This document shows, one piece after another, positions 24,642 to 36,643 of a stretch of DNA of 64,000 nucleotides. A program made the position numbers and the translations under genes. The notes beneath the pieces are model-generated. The model saw nothing but the letters and a program-made list of their open reading frames with translations. It did no database searches and was not told the DNA's origin. Source of the DNA: Anseranas semipalmata (taxonomy: Eukaryota; Chordata; Aves; Anseriformes; Anseranatidae); assembly GCA_013399115.1 (NCBI GenBank), contig VXAA01005247.1, forward strand, positions 429,281 to 493,280, written 5' to 3'. Position 1 is the stretch's first letter; each line of letters begins with the position of its first letter.

Positions 24642-25860
24642 ACCTTCTTTTATTCTGTTCTTTAAAGTACCATGGTATTTCATACTCTCTATATCTGTTC
24701 TCAAATTCTTCTTTCCTTTCCTGACTCCCATCTCAACGTCTCAATTGGCTTTTACTTTTTCTACTCTAATCCCTGTGCTGTCTCTCATGATAATCCCTCG
24801 CCTACACATATTTGCTTCAGCTCTCTCCTCATTTATTCCATTAGGTCTTAAATGGTTAGCCACCAAGTACTTTTTATATAGTTCAATTCCACGCCGAAAT
24901 CATATTCATGTAATGTTCTGGGTAGGAAAAGAAGTCCTGATATGTTATATGCTCTCATAAGGGCTCTGTCTTAAAAAATCATCTCTCATGTAATAGGCTC
25001 AGTCACAAACACACTAAAATTCTTGTAAAATTCCTCTGGACTTCCATGTATGCACAGGTGGACCCAACGTGACATTTCCTCTCTATTTGTAACACACAGA
25101 GGGATAAGAGACTTGTGGAGAAAGCTTCCGCGTGGTAAGAGCACAACGTTTAAACATCAACAGTTTTGGCAGCCTTTAATCAACATGTTTGACAGCAGGG
25201 TGGTTTGGTAGAATGGCTTGGGCTGCGCGGAGGGACAACCTATAGCACCTGAAAATCTCAGCCCTTAAGAGACCCTAAGTCTGCACTGCAGCACTTCCTC
25301 CCCCCTTGCGATACTGTGTTGGAGAACAAACTGTCTTAAATCTGGGGTGTTATTTAGCAGGAATTTTTCCTAAAGAAGACAACCTTTGGGGGCCAAAATG
25401 TGAGCTCTTTATTATACAGAAAAGGGCTCTTTCTGCCTTTATAGCGAGGGTGTGATTCAACATGTCCATTGTATAACCCCATTTAACCAACAAAAATGTT
25501 GCTGAGAACTAAAAGATGAAATATAGATCTACTGTTCGTTTTTTCCCCCACTTGATCTTTTGTGTTTGATCATAAATGCACATTGTGAAAAGATGTCTTA
25601 TACCTCCAAGCTAAACACTGTTTGCTACTCATTAGTGATTTATAAATGATATTTTCTCCCTGGTGACATATCTTTTGATATGATTCTGTAATAATAACAT
25701 CCACCAATATTAAAATAAGAACATTCCCATGTATTGTGATCACCTTCAACCACATTTTCTCACTAAAATTAAATTTTAGCACACCAACTGATATTGTATG
25801 CATATATTTGTCTACCATCATTATAAATCTCCTAAGGGTCTCTATAAAATGATAGTTTTG
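24642..25860. other. Unassigned noncoding DNA
   Basis: The first 250 bases are T/C-rich on the + strand. Nothing else is recognised. Confidence 0.6.
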
Positions 25861-26480
25861 CCTCTTTGCAGTAATTCTACCTAATGCTCCAAAGCAAGAA
25901 ACTAATTACATGCTGACTTTTCGCTAACTTTGATCTTTCAAAACCCATACTCTGAAGTTTCTATAGGTAATCATATAATTACAATACACTAAGTGGGATG
26001 AAATTAGCCATCAACTTTTTTTCTCTAAATAGGATTGACTCTTTTTACAAATAAGCATTTAATTTAAAAATATTAATCATTCAGTAGCTTGCTATTTAGG
26101 ATATCCTAATATATGTTTGCTTCTGTAAGATTTCAAAATAAAATCTAATTATATGCACTGATATTTGTAGCAAATGTCTTATTCTAACACAAAGAGTTTC
26201 CGTGGAAGGGGCCACGCTAAGAATTCTTGAAAAATATGTTTAAGGAAGGCCGAGGATAAACGATAGTGGTGTTAGGAAATTACTGAGATTTCTCAAGGGA
26301 ATCTTTGAGTCTGTCGAAAAAATGACCTCATTTGTATTTTCCCAATGAATTGGTATGATATTTCCTGTAAGAAAAATTGAAAACAATTGTTGCTTTCAGT
26401 TGAACTCTATTGCTATAGAAAAAAAATATCTGGGATTTCCTCTTTGAAAAATATAAGTTTAGCTTTTCTTTTCAAGCACA
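25861..26480. promoter_or_regulatory. AT-rich, conserved-looking noncoding stretch
   Basis: Repeat-free, AT-rich sequence dense in homeodomain-type cores (TAATTA, AATTAC, TTAATCATT) and TTTCAAAA strings, with no reading frame of note. This texture is typical of vertebrate conserved noncoding elements, but conservation cannot be judged from one sequence. The call is a suggestion for where to look. Confidence 0.15.
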
Positions 26481-27030
26481 ATCATAAGAAAGTTTGATTT
26501 TTAGAGAAAAAAACTATCACAGCCTTCTTAGACAACAAAGAAATAACTGTGCGGTTCAATGCTTTTTTCCTTTATACTTTCAACCTGCTATTTTAGCTCA
26601 GCGGTAAAACCATAAAATCCTCCTATCCAAAATGCCATGGCCTCCTCCCTGCACTTCTTGCACATAAATGAAGACAAATACAAATTCAAACATGCACAGT
26701 GACAACATGCCTCTGCCTCCCATCAGGGTCTGCGCTTACATTTCCTCCCATGTAGGTGTCCCACTGGCTGTGGCGAGGTCAGGCTTACACCCCAGAGGAG
26801 GCAATGCAGAGCTGAATTAGCTGGCTTTCATGCCTCCATCCATTTTATATGCTAGTGCAAGGAAGGGACTGTGCAACACAAGAAAGGGTGGCAAAACACA
26901 GCCCTGTAGGAAAACACCTCTCCTGGAGCGCTTAAAATTAAAGGAGAACTCCAAAATGATGCTCTGGCAGCATTTGAGCACTGGGAGGAGAAGGATGTTA
27001 TATGGTAAATATTAAATCACAACAGCAGGT
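26481..27030. other. Unassigned noncoding DNA
   Basis: Transition from AT-rich to GC-richer sequence. Nothing recognised. Confidence 0.6.
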
Positions 27031-27385
27031 CCTGGTTCAAGTGGCGGCCACAGGGCTATGTCGTGGGTTGAGGTGGGTGGCTGGTCACTGCTGACCTGCA
27101 CCAGCTGCTACACGCTGCTCAGTGCCACCGCGCTCACTGCAGCAAGGTGAGCAAGTGAGCAATGCAACAGTTTCCCTGCTGCTCACTGCTCCAGGCTTGG
27201 GAAACGGGACTGCGGGCACCTACCTGGGTGCAGCCCCGAGGCTGAAATACCTCCTGCCCGGTGCGTGCCCTCCTGGCAGAGCAGGGCAAAGTCACCAGCA
27301 GGACTACAGGAGCCCCCGCGGTGGCAGGGGCCGCAGCGCAGCACGCCGCCTGCCCGGGGTGGCTTTGCAGATGACTCAGCAGTGC
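27031..27385 (+). promoter_or_regulatory. Small CpG-rich patch with donor-like site
   Basis: This is the most CpG-dense stretch I see in the window (CCGCGC, AACGGGAC, CCCGAGG, CCCGGTGCG, CCGCGG, GCCGCAGCGCAG, CACGCCGCC). A strong donor-like GCAAG|GTGAGC lies at about 27147-27148. A perfect half-extended MARE/AP-1 motif, TGACTCAGCA, lies at 27372-27381. Together these would suit a small promoter with a noncoding first exon on the + strand, but no TATA box or downstream exon is identified. A chance GC patch is equally possible. Confidence 0.25.
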
Positions 27386-28846
27386 AGAAAGGAAGCACGT
27401 TGCTTGTGAAACAGGCCTCTACCTTTACTACATCCCATATGTGCACCTTGTTTGTCTAATAACATTCAAAACCACAGAAAAATCTGAACAGCACATTCAC
27501 TTTAAAGCTGAATAAACAAAATTTGTTTTGACTTATCATCAATCATGCCATGTGATCAGAGGGCATATTGTGTGCAAACGGCAGTTGTTTTATCTGGAGC
27601 TTCAACCTTTAGAAAATTCAAAACAGTAAAGTTGTTTATTTGACACTGGTCCTGACCCCCAGACTTTAGCACTGCATTCTGACGAAGTGAAAGAAAGAAA
27701 ACACATTTTGCTTCTTCACTGCTGTGGCATAAAGGAAACCCGACTTCTCAGGAGACTTTTGACACATTCCTTGCATTTGAAATGTACCAATAGGAACTTT
27801 ATCTCATTCTTTTTTATTTTTCTAGAAACCAGAGGAAGAAAGGTGTTTACATGGTATAAACACATGGTAGCAACTCTCATTATGAGGATCTGCAGACACA
27901 CAGTATGTGCATTTAGCTTTGGGAATTGCATTCCTTAAGAGCCCTGTGGTTAGAAAGATGAATTCAGACAGACAATAAGGAATAACAGTTTGAAAGCCAT
28001 GCTCATAAGCCATTTGCACAGATCCAGTTAACAAGTGATAGGCTTGCAAATATTTTTTTTCGTGAACTAACTTGAAAACTCATCCCAAACTATTTTGAAA
28101 AACAAAAAAACAAAACAAAAAAAACCCCAACCCACTATCTTTTCTCTCCCTTTGTTTCTTCTATCAATAAATAGATGATATGAAGAGATTGTAACATACC
28201 TGTATCCCACTTTGTGTTTACATGTGTATCTGGAAGAGAGAGAGTGTATTTTTGTCTTCACATCAGGGATGACAGTGCACCTAGAAAGGCTTTATATCAC
28301 TGAATAATACGTGTCCATTAGGTATGATAATTAAAGTTTCCTTCTTTTTTTAAACCTCTAAAATTAACATCAGAATTTTCATCTAAGAATAAAGAGCAAT
28401 TATACATCAGGAACACTAAAGCTTTCACTCCATTCTGTACATGCATTTTTGTGCTATTTTAACTTCACCATGCTGAGGACAAACTTTAAAATTCATCATA
28501 TGACCCTGAAAAAAAAAACTAAATGCATTCTGCTGCTTAACTTCCGTGGCAAAAAGGAAAGCTGGCTTGTTGAGAGACATTTGACTTATCCTTTCCGTAT
28601 GACAGGGCTGTGGCTAAGGAGAAGGACCAGGACTGATTTCATCTCCAGACTTCCTATTTTATCTTGGATAAGTCTATTAAATTCTGTTTCCTCACATTTT
28701 AAAGATGATAAAAAATAATAATTAACTTCCAAATAAAGATGGTGTGATACTATCTAGAGTAATGTTTTTAAAGTGGCTTGAAGTCCCCAGTAACAGGAAT
28801 ATAAGAGCTACCATAAATATTCTCAAGGAAAGGCTTGCTGGGAGAC
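27386..28846. other. Noncoding DNA with a weak local duplication
   Basis: No gene is recognised. Two blocks, about 27662-27780 and 28478-28600, align along most of their length. In the best 65 bases (27711 versus 28530) roughly 70 percent of positions agree by eye, including GTGGCAtAAAGGAAA versus GTGGCAaAAAGGAAA. They may be an old local duplication or two copies of an unnamed repeat. An A/C-rich simple tract lies at 28097-28131. Confidence 0.45.
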
Positions 28847-28986
28847 ATAACGTCTTTTATTAGATCAACAGGTATATTTGGAAAAAAATGGACCTGTTTT
28901 TGGGCACACGCAGATTTGCTGCTTCCGTTTCAGCTCTGAAGAAGGACCTATATAACCACATCTGTTGGTCTAATAAGGGATATTAC
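28847..28986. mobile_element. MITE-like element with 25-bp terminal inverted repeats
   Basis: The left end (28847-28871, containing TCTTTTATTAGATCAACAG) and the reverse complement of the right end (28962-28986, CTGTTGGTCTAATAAGGGAT) match at 19 of 25 positions. A CTGAAGAAGGACC string lies in the interior. The whole, about 140 bp, resembles a dispersed element I recall from turtle and other sauropsid DNA whose ends read GTTGGTCTAATAAAAGATATT. It has no coding capacity and would have been moved by a transposase acting in trans. I cannot name the family. Confidence 0.6.
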
Positions 28987-31900
28987 ATACGAACCTTACT
29001 CTCTTCCAAGTCTGGACCATGTAAACTTCAACAAACCTGTTTCTGCCACATCAATAATTTGTGCTAGGACCTGGGCAATCTCACAGACTGTCTCTGAGAG
29101 CAACCAGCGCTGGACAATTTAAAAGCAGGTGGAAGAGTGCTTATATTGCAGTCAGTGTGGAACAACTGGTTCATCAGTGCTTTCTACTTCATATCCCCAG
29201 TGAATGGTCTGCCCAGTTCCTTTCTACTTGATCTTTCCCCTCAACTTTTTTCAAAGTTGATGCCCACTTGCTTTTCAAATTCTTATGCATGTTTCCATCT
29301 CAGATTTCATTTACCATGGTTTATATGCAGTCCCTGGGGATTAAGCCTTAATGTCAACCAGTTGGCACAAATAACCTCTTGAACCCATCAGACTAATCCC
29401 ACTGAGTTGTTTTTATCTTCCTGCTTACTCTCTCTTCAATGCATCACCCTGTTACTACATTGAGTGACTGCCACCAAAACGCGGTCCATCTGCAGCAAGT
29501 GTAGTGATGGAACTTCATCCAACTGGGTAAGGAATGAAGTCACTTATAAAACAGAATAGGGGAAAAAAAAGAAGGAAAAAGAAAGCAGACCTTGTTCCCT
29601 CAAAACCAAGAGTCCTAATGTCTTCTTTCCTTGGGAGGAGGGGGAGAAGGAAGGCTGTGGAAGACAGCATATTTCTGCTGTAAGATGTAGGTATTTAAGA
29701 AAATGGCACTCTCTTGGTGTAAGCTGGGTCAGAATCAGGTCAGCCTCACAGAGCTCTTCCATTCCTTCTCCCCACAGATTGGTGTGCAGCTAATTGTATT
29801 TGGATGAATAATTCTAATAAAGATGTGACCTTTAATGCCAATTGGTGGTTTTAATTCTGATTCATCATCAGTCACATCAGTGTGATCCCCCCTCATGTAT
29901 GAGCGGCAGTGAGGCCACTGTGCATATTTACACACACAAAAAAAAACAAATATGGGCACAGGGAGGCATCCCATGGGGTGAATGCATATACTGCAGATCT
30001 TAAAAAGAGATTTGTACATTACTGGATTCTGAAGTGAATAAAAGTGCATAAATTCCTAGGAATCAAAGATAAGTCAAAGGGAAAAAAGGCATTCACAAGT
30101 AGAAAGCAACCCCCATAGCTCATGAATAGCCTAATTATGAGAGAGCCCCACAGGCAAATGCAAAGTTACCAACACAATTGCCTTTGGAGCTCACAGAGGG
30201 GTCAGATGCTACCCTCAGAATATTATCTTCTTTAACACAGCACCTGGGTCCTGTACTTTACAGTGCCATTCAAATATCACACCAAGGGACAGTCCGAGGA
30301 GGTAAAAGCTGACAGAAACTCAACATGGACATTACTGTAATGCTTCTACATTCGAGAGTAAGTTGCCTTTTCTCATTGTGAAGTTTCTTCTCTTAACACA
30401 AACACACACAAAAATGATACAACTTCTCTTCCTGAAATTCTCTATCACATTTATACATAAAAGCCTACTTGAGGCCTTCAGCCCATAGTAATGGTGAGAG
30501 GCGCAATATAGATAGCATCATATGGCAGAAAGATTTTGGGATGCTGGAGGTGTCACCTTCCTGCCAAGATAAAAAATCCTGGTTTTCTTAATTTTGTGAA
30601 ACTAAAAACAACTTTTCTCCCCCACCTACTACACAATAGAAGACACTCATTAATCCTGGAATTAAGAGCATTCCATTACTTGGAACAGTAATGGCAATTT
30701 CATGTCTTGGCCAAGCAAGTTTCAGCAAAGTTTGTGATACACTCCTGAACTGTCTGGAGTCAACGATATGCAACAAATAGCCACAGAAGTGAAGCATATT
30801 GAAGAAAGGAGCTTAGACAGAGAGACTTTGGTTCAGAAGGAAAAGGGCAAGAAATAAGCTTTGCCTGTCATTCACGGACCTCAACTCCCTTATCAAATAC
30901 AATCTGATCTGATAATAGCTGCTCTTTACCTTCCTCATTCACTCCAGCCAGTGTGAATTTTGCTCTCATTCCCAGGATGAGACAGGACTCATCTCTTGTA
31001 CAATGCTAAGTACCAGCCTGCTAATTAATGGTACAATATGGTCTCTTTGAATCCTTCTTACATTTAATATCATACGTATGTTCATGTGCTTAAAGGATAT
31101 ATGTACACTTGCATTTCTGTATATTTCTACCTTTCTTTAGACACTGTTTTCCACCTGAGATTATGAACATCTGATGCCCTGGACTACCTTTGCGAATGCA
31201 AGGAAAGGAGAAAAATCGTATCAATACCTGTTTCCCCCTGCATGTTTTTGTGTACAGGGACACCTCCGATGCAAGAGTGGATAGAGATCAAAATTGGTTT
31301 TGATCTGCCTTAATAGTATATAATGCACCAATTGGTGCTTTGAGCCAGCTGCAAGTGGCAGTAACTTCTTGCAGCTAAAGACACCTAAGATTACCTTTAG
31401 CTAAGTGCTCGGTTCATCCTGTTGTACTCTGGGAGTAGTGCACTGACACTGCTCTGCGATCAGTGAAAACACGCAGGGCTGTGCATGCTTGTCTGGGATC
31501 CAGTGCAGTTCTGGTCAGGTCTTTTGTATACCAGAGCAGAAATGTCATTCTGGATTAGTGGTTCATTAGGAGGAGTTCAGAATGACAGGAGGTGAAAAGG
31601 TAGAAGAAAAACCTTAACAGTTGAAAATGGAGCTTGCTAAGCTTATGAGCAGAATAATGTAATGTATTTTTCTGCAGTAGCAGGCTGGAGATCTCTGCTC
31701 CATGGTCCTAGAACTCCTAACGTAAGGTTATGTCTCTATTTTTACTGAAAGAAGACCCATTTATCCCATTAGAATATAGCCTGTTTTCATATTTGCTGTA
31801 TCGAGATCCAAAAACATCATATATTTTCAAAACAGGCAGTTTAACTGGATTCAGAATTTTTTCCTCTCAGAGAGAATCTAGACTGAGTTATCATGTGTGG

Positions 31901-32134
31901 TTTTAACTAAAATAATATTTTGTTAGACTCTAATATGATGTTAATGCCCATATGAAACAGGGTAATACCATTCAGCGTTCATCTTAATTAACTAACATTA
32001 ACTATCATTAGACTTTTATATGGTACAATGCACATTACTCCATAACTTCAACACAGATCACATACAGCTAGATTATAATGCATAATATCAATCATGGCTT
32101 TCTCCAGGCTTTCTTAGCACCTAGCTTTGATTTT
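28987..32134. other. Unassigned noncoding DNA
   Basis: About 3 kb with no recognised gene or interspersed repeat. A perfect 14-nt palindrome (GCACCAATTGGTGC, 31325-31338) is within chance expectation. No open frame of 60 codons lies between about 30800 and 32460. Confidence 0.6.
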
Positions 32135-32230
32135 AAAAGTTAAGGTCAATGTTAAGTGTTACACTTCAGCTGAAAAAGTTAAAATCAATGTTAATTAACA
32201 ATGTTAATTAAATGTTAATCAGTTAAATGA
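32135..32230 (+). repeat. GTTAAT-rich short duplications
   Basis: A 21-base unit at 32135-32155 (AAAAGTTAAGGTCAATGTTAA) recurs at 32174-32194 with two mismatches. The second copy runs into three close repeats of AATGTTAAT (32187-32220). GTTAAT with an ATTAAC partner is the half-site pattern of HNF1-type homeodomain proteins, so the cluster could bind protein. It could equally be a small slipped duplication. Confidence 0.5.
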
Positions 32231-33737
32231 AAGCATTTTTTCATCCATTTCCTCTATAAATTGTGGTCAGGTAATCGTGCATACACTGTTTCAGATGTCA
32301 TATGAATATGTCATCACCCTTGGGATGACTAGGAGGGAAGTCCAACACAACCATTCTTGCAAAGATAAAACAAATTGCTTATCTCAGTACAAAGGCAACT
32401 AAATTGTACTAGAAATCCAGACTCATGAATAGGAAATTAAAGGCACAGCAAGACAATACCACCATTGCTAGTCTTGAAGGTCACCACAGCAGTATCCTAA
32501 ATCTGAGGGGTTAGAAGTGTTTTGGGCAGCTCTGAGCCTTTGGCTCCTCACCCAGCCACTTGGCAGTGAGTCCCTGTGCCTGGCTGTATCAGAGGCAAGA
32601 GCAGGTAGAGTAATCTTCACGTGCACTGAGGACTTGCCTGGATGTATCAGCAGCCACACACACATCACACATTGGCAGTCAAAGACTTTGCGTGGCTCAA
32701 GTGAGCTTATATAGCAATTCAAGGACATGGGAAAAAGCTCTTCAGCTCACCCAGGATCCTGGCTGGGTGGTGGGAGCTGAGCCAGGGCTGCTGGCTTGCT
32801 CAAGGGACCTGTGCTAGGCAGGGAACAGCAGGTTTGGTAGGATGGTCTGGGTTTCAGCCTCATTGCTGACTTGTGGTGTGCAATGCAGCAGAAAGGATCC
32901 TAGACACCCTCAGTGTTAGAAATGTTCCATCATCAACTTAACAACAATACAGTTTAAGACACGCTGCATTATACCCAGGGAAAAAGCTAGTAAGACATAA
33001 CTCCTGTCACACAAAAGGGATGAACAGAAGACTTGCTATTAAGATCATCTGAAACCATGACCTTCTGACATGCCCACCTGGTCAGGTCTCACATGCAGAC
33101 TGCCACACTAGCATCTCCAAGCAGTTGCTTGGAGCATTGCTTGCATGCCTCTAAATCACCCAAGTGCCACTTGTTAAAAACATAAGCCCTTCTCTCAATC
33201 TAGTCATAAATCTAACTGTCAAATTTCTAGAGCACTTGATGTCTACGCATTAAACAATAAAATAGATAATGAATAATAGCAATTCAGTTTGTCTTGTTCT
33301 AGCATTCTCCTCATGTTTCTAGGGGGTGGGCATTCATTTTCTTGTGTTTTAGTTCTAAGTGCAGTGATTGCCTCCTGGGAAAACAGGAATTTGGAGTTTA
33401 GCTTAGTAAGAGAAACAACAGTTAATTTTTTGTTACTGCAGGTCTTACCTCTGATTCTGTGGAATTCTCAACTGCATGAGGTGACTATTAGCAGCTTATG
33501 GGCCAGTGTACATAGGTAGCCCTAAATTATCCCTGTTTAGAAACTAATCCAACCCTATAACGTGTTTTATGCTAGTTATTATAAAACATTAAATGAGTCT
33601 CTGAGTCACAGAATACATGAAGTATACAATGCTGCATCATGAGTTTATCATGAGAATGTGTGCACTCGAGTACACACTCCTAAAGCTCACAATTATTTTC
33701 ATTCAAGTTCAAAAATATTGTATATAGTATTGTACTT
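32231..33737. other. Unassigned noncoding DNA
   Basis: No gene or repeat recognised. A 9-bp-arm hairpin at 33115-33134 (CTCCAAGCA/TGCTTGGAG) is within chance expectation. Confidence 0.6.
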
Positions 33738-33785
33738 GGTGTGTATATATACACATATATATGTATATAGTGTGTATATATAAAT
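33738..33785 (+). repeat. (TG)(TA) mixed microsatellite
   Basis: GTGTATATATACACATATATATG followed by GTGTATATATAA units. Imperfect alternating purine-pyrimidine repeat. Confidence 0.85.
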
Positions 33786-34135
33786 ACGCACTATTGTGTA
33801 TAATGTGTATGTATTACAGACTGGGAAATTTTAAACAAGACACAGTTCTTCAAATGCCTTAAAGATATTGCTTACAATTAATTGGATTTGAAATTTATGC
33901 TCCAGCTGGATTTCAGTCAAACCCACAGTACTTTGCATGTCACTGAGATGGTTCTTTTGGCTAAGAATGAGGGATCTACCCTGTCATGTAGAATATCTAT
34001 TTAAAAAATAAAATAATAAAACAGTGACATAATTGACTGAGTATCAGCATTTTGCATGCCAGTGGAAATCAATTTTTAAAGTGTGGTTCCACTTTGAAAA
34101 AGGTTCATATAAATATACTGTGACCTCCTCTTCAG
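33786..34135. other. Noncoding flank of candidate exon
   Basis: Unassigned AT-rich sequence. Its last 25 bases (TACTGTGACCTCCTCTTCAG) form a plausible branch site, pyrimidine tract and acceptor. Confidence 0.5.
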
Positions 34136-34239
34136 ATCTGTCTGGCCGTGTGTTCAGGGAGACAACTTCTGTTTCTGCTGACCAAGTATTATCTCTTCCC
34201 TCGTCTTTTCGTTCAATTAGTACTGAAAAGCAAATGCAG
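34136..34239 (+). other. Candidate internal exon (104 nt)
   Basis: This is the best exon-like block in the window. The acceptor is GACCTCCTCTTCAG and the donor is GCAG|GTAAGG, both close to consensus. Read in phase 2 (two bases belonging to the previous codon), it gives 34 codons without a stop, starting LSGRVFRETTSVSADQVLSL and ending TEKQMQ exactly at the donor. The composition is polar and serine-rich with nothing like a transposon protein. The same frame is open from about 34033 to 34308, so openness alone proves little. A second frame is also open. I do not recognise the peptide and find no partner exon. Confidence 0.25.
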
Positions 34240-36602
34240 GTAAGGAAAATCTATCACTTTTACCAATCACCTGTGGGTGCTGGCTCTCTGGTAAGTCCCT
34301 CCCAGTGATTCACTTTGGCCTGGTGTGAACAGCAAGCAAAACCTTGGCCCTGCCTCTTTGTGCTGGCCAGTGGAACTAGTTGGATGCAAGAGCAAAAGAG
34401 AGCTATGTTGTACCTCTGAAGAGCTTTGTGTTGTCAGCTTTCTGTGCAGAATCTCTTTTGGCACAGAGACCCAAATCTCCCTACAAAGGCAATTTCAGGT
34501 GCTTAGCATTGCAGTGGTGTAGGTGCTCTACCATGTAGCAGAATCTACAACACCAAAACCAGGTCACTTGTCCCTTACAAAAACCATCAACAGATGCCAG
34601 CAATTAGCCAGTTAATGGGAAGTGTTGTTTAAATACTATCACTTTTGGGAAGACTGGCAACTTAATTTGGACTGCAAAGTGAGCTCTACTCAGGAATCAT
34701 AGCAATGAAGTGAAACATCCAAACCCTTCCTTGCAAGATGGAAGAACAAGATAAACAGTCATTCTTCTCCCCACAAAAATGGATATAAGATATGGTTAAA
34801 GCCCTGTTATTTGTCCTGGCAGCTTAGGGGCTAGAACAATGTCTGGGACACAAATCACCCCACACAGATGAATCCACCAGTCTCTAAAAGCATGTCACAC
34901 GTTTCAGCATAAAGATCTCTTTAAAGTGTACAGGCTTCTCTTCTCCTGTAGTGACCAACTTTTCATGGACTACCTAAATATTTCTTGAAGCTTGGGGTCA
35001 GCAAAGGCAAGGAAGATTTGAACACCAGAGTAAGCATGAAACAAGGTTTTAATGGTCATGTCTCCCACTGGAATAAGTTAGACTTGTACTCCAGTCCACT
35101 TTCTGCTAAGTATCTCATTTTTTTAGGTTATGTTTTCAAGGGATCAGATGATCTTCACAACACAGCAGTGGAACTAGAGTTTAAGCTTTAGATTTGTGTT
35201 CATCTTGGTTCTCTTTCTGTGCTCAACAGATATTCAATTAACCCCAGCAACAGCTTCACAAGGGCAAAAAAGCTCTCTGTAATCTCAGAAGCCTTCTACA
35301 ATGCCAGCAGATACTCTCCTGGGAGTAAGGAGATAAAGGTTCAGCTATATAATAAATTAAAGCTGAGAACAAAGTGTTTTGATGGACAAGGGTATGATCA
35401 TTATCTCCCTTCCCTTTACCTGTCTCCATCTGCCGTGGTCTGAGAATTCATACTTGCCCCACAGGCCAGATGAGCAGAAGAAATGTGACTTATGGAAACC
35501 TGCAAGGCTTGGCACAGGATACATGCTGGACTGCCAAACACTGTGAAAACTGACAAGCCTCTGGGTATGCCAAACTTTGAGAGTCGTAATGTAGTCTCCT
35601 CTGAATTTCAGTGCTTCCACTGTCAGGCAACAGCTTACTGGGAGCTTAGAGAATAAAGTGTTGGACTAAGTGATGAGAGAGGCAGGTATAAGTGTAAATC
35701 CTGGCTGAATTCACTGTTTTGCAACCCTTGTGAAAAAAAACTATCACTTCCTCCCCATCTGCCTAGTGTCAGAGCTGGACTGTTCATTTCTCCTTCCTGC
35801 TTCTCTACCTTGGACATGGTGCCACCTTGCTCATGGCTCTGAGAGGTAGGAGACGTCTCAGCACTTACTCCTCCCACTCCTAAATGCTGAAGCTACCAAA
35901 TAGTCTATTCCCATAGCCATGCGTCTAATGGATAGTTCGGGCTATGACCCTGGGATGTTTTTCCTTTTTTCTAGCAAAGGAAACTATCCAGGGGAGAGCT
36001 CAGTTCCTAGCAGGCTGGAGAGTTTGTTCCATGCTGCTTCAGCTGAATAAGATCATTCTGGGAAGAGATCTTTGGCAGGCTCTGCCTGGGACAAAGACAC
36101 CAGCAGAGCCATCATTCCAGCGTGATCATAGAAGAATGTGACCGAAAACCTTGAACATGTAAGAAAAAACACCTAGAATGACTTTAATATACCAGCTGAA
36201 TATGAATAGTTGGCTGACCACCGTGGAAGACTGTAAGAAGGCATTTATAACCCATTTAATTATTTCTAAACAGCAGACACATGACTGAACACTAGGAGGT
36301 ACAAAGCAAGAGGTACAAACTTACGCAACAGCTACAGTATTGCTGAAACCACGCGGCAGCTTGGGAAATGCCAGAGAGCTTCTGCCTTGAAATTTCACAA
36401 TGATGGAGAGAAACTCCTGGCCTAAGAGAACAACAGTGTAGACGATGGGAGAGGTAAAGATCACCCATGCTGAATTCCAGCATAGCTCCAGGGCTTTGCA
36501 CAAGTCAAATTTGTTTCAGCTTAGGTTGATAAAACAGCTTGGTTTTTAGCAACACTTCTGTGCTCTCTCCTGGTCATATCCTGCCCAATACTGCACAAGT
36601 AC
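34240..36602. other. Unassigned noncoding DNA
   Basis: No gene or repeat recognised. Short frames of 60-90 codons lie on both strands with no domain. Confidence 0.6.
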
Positions 36603-36604
36603 AA

Positions 36605-36636
<32 letters not shown>

Positions 36637-36643
36637 AAAAAAA
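36603..36643 (+). repeat. Long poly-A (A21-G-A19)
   Basis: Forty-one bases of A with one G. It could be the tail of a retroposed copy on the + strand, but the sequence to its left (about 36300-36600) is not recognised as a processed transcript. Confidence 0.9.

Noticed and set aside
31325..31338. Perfect 14-nt palindrome GCACCAATTGGTGC
   Set aside because: Several are expected by chance.
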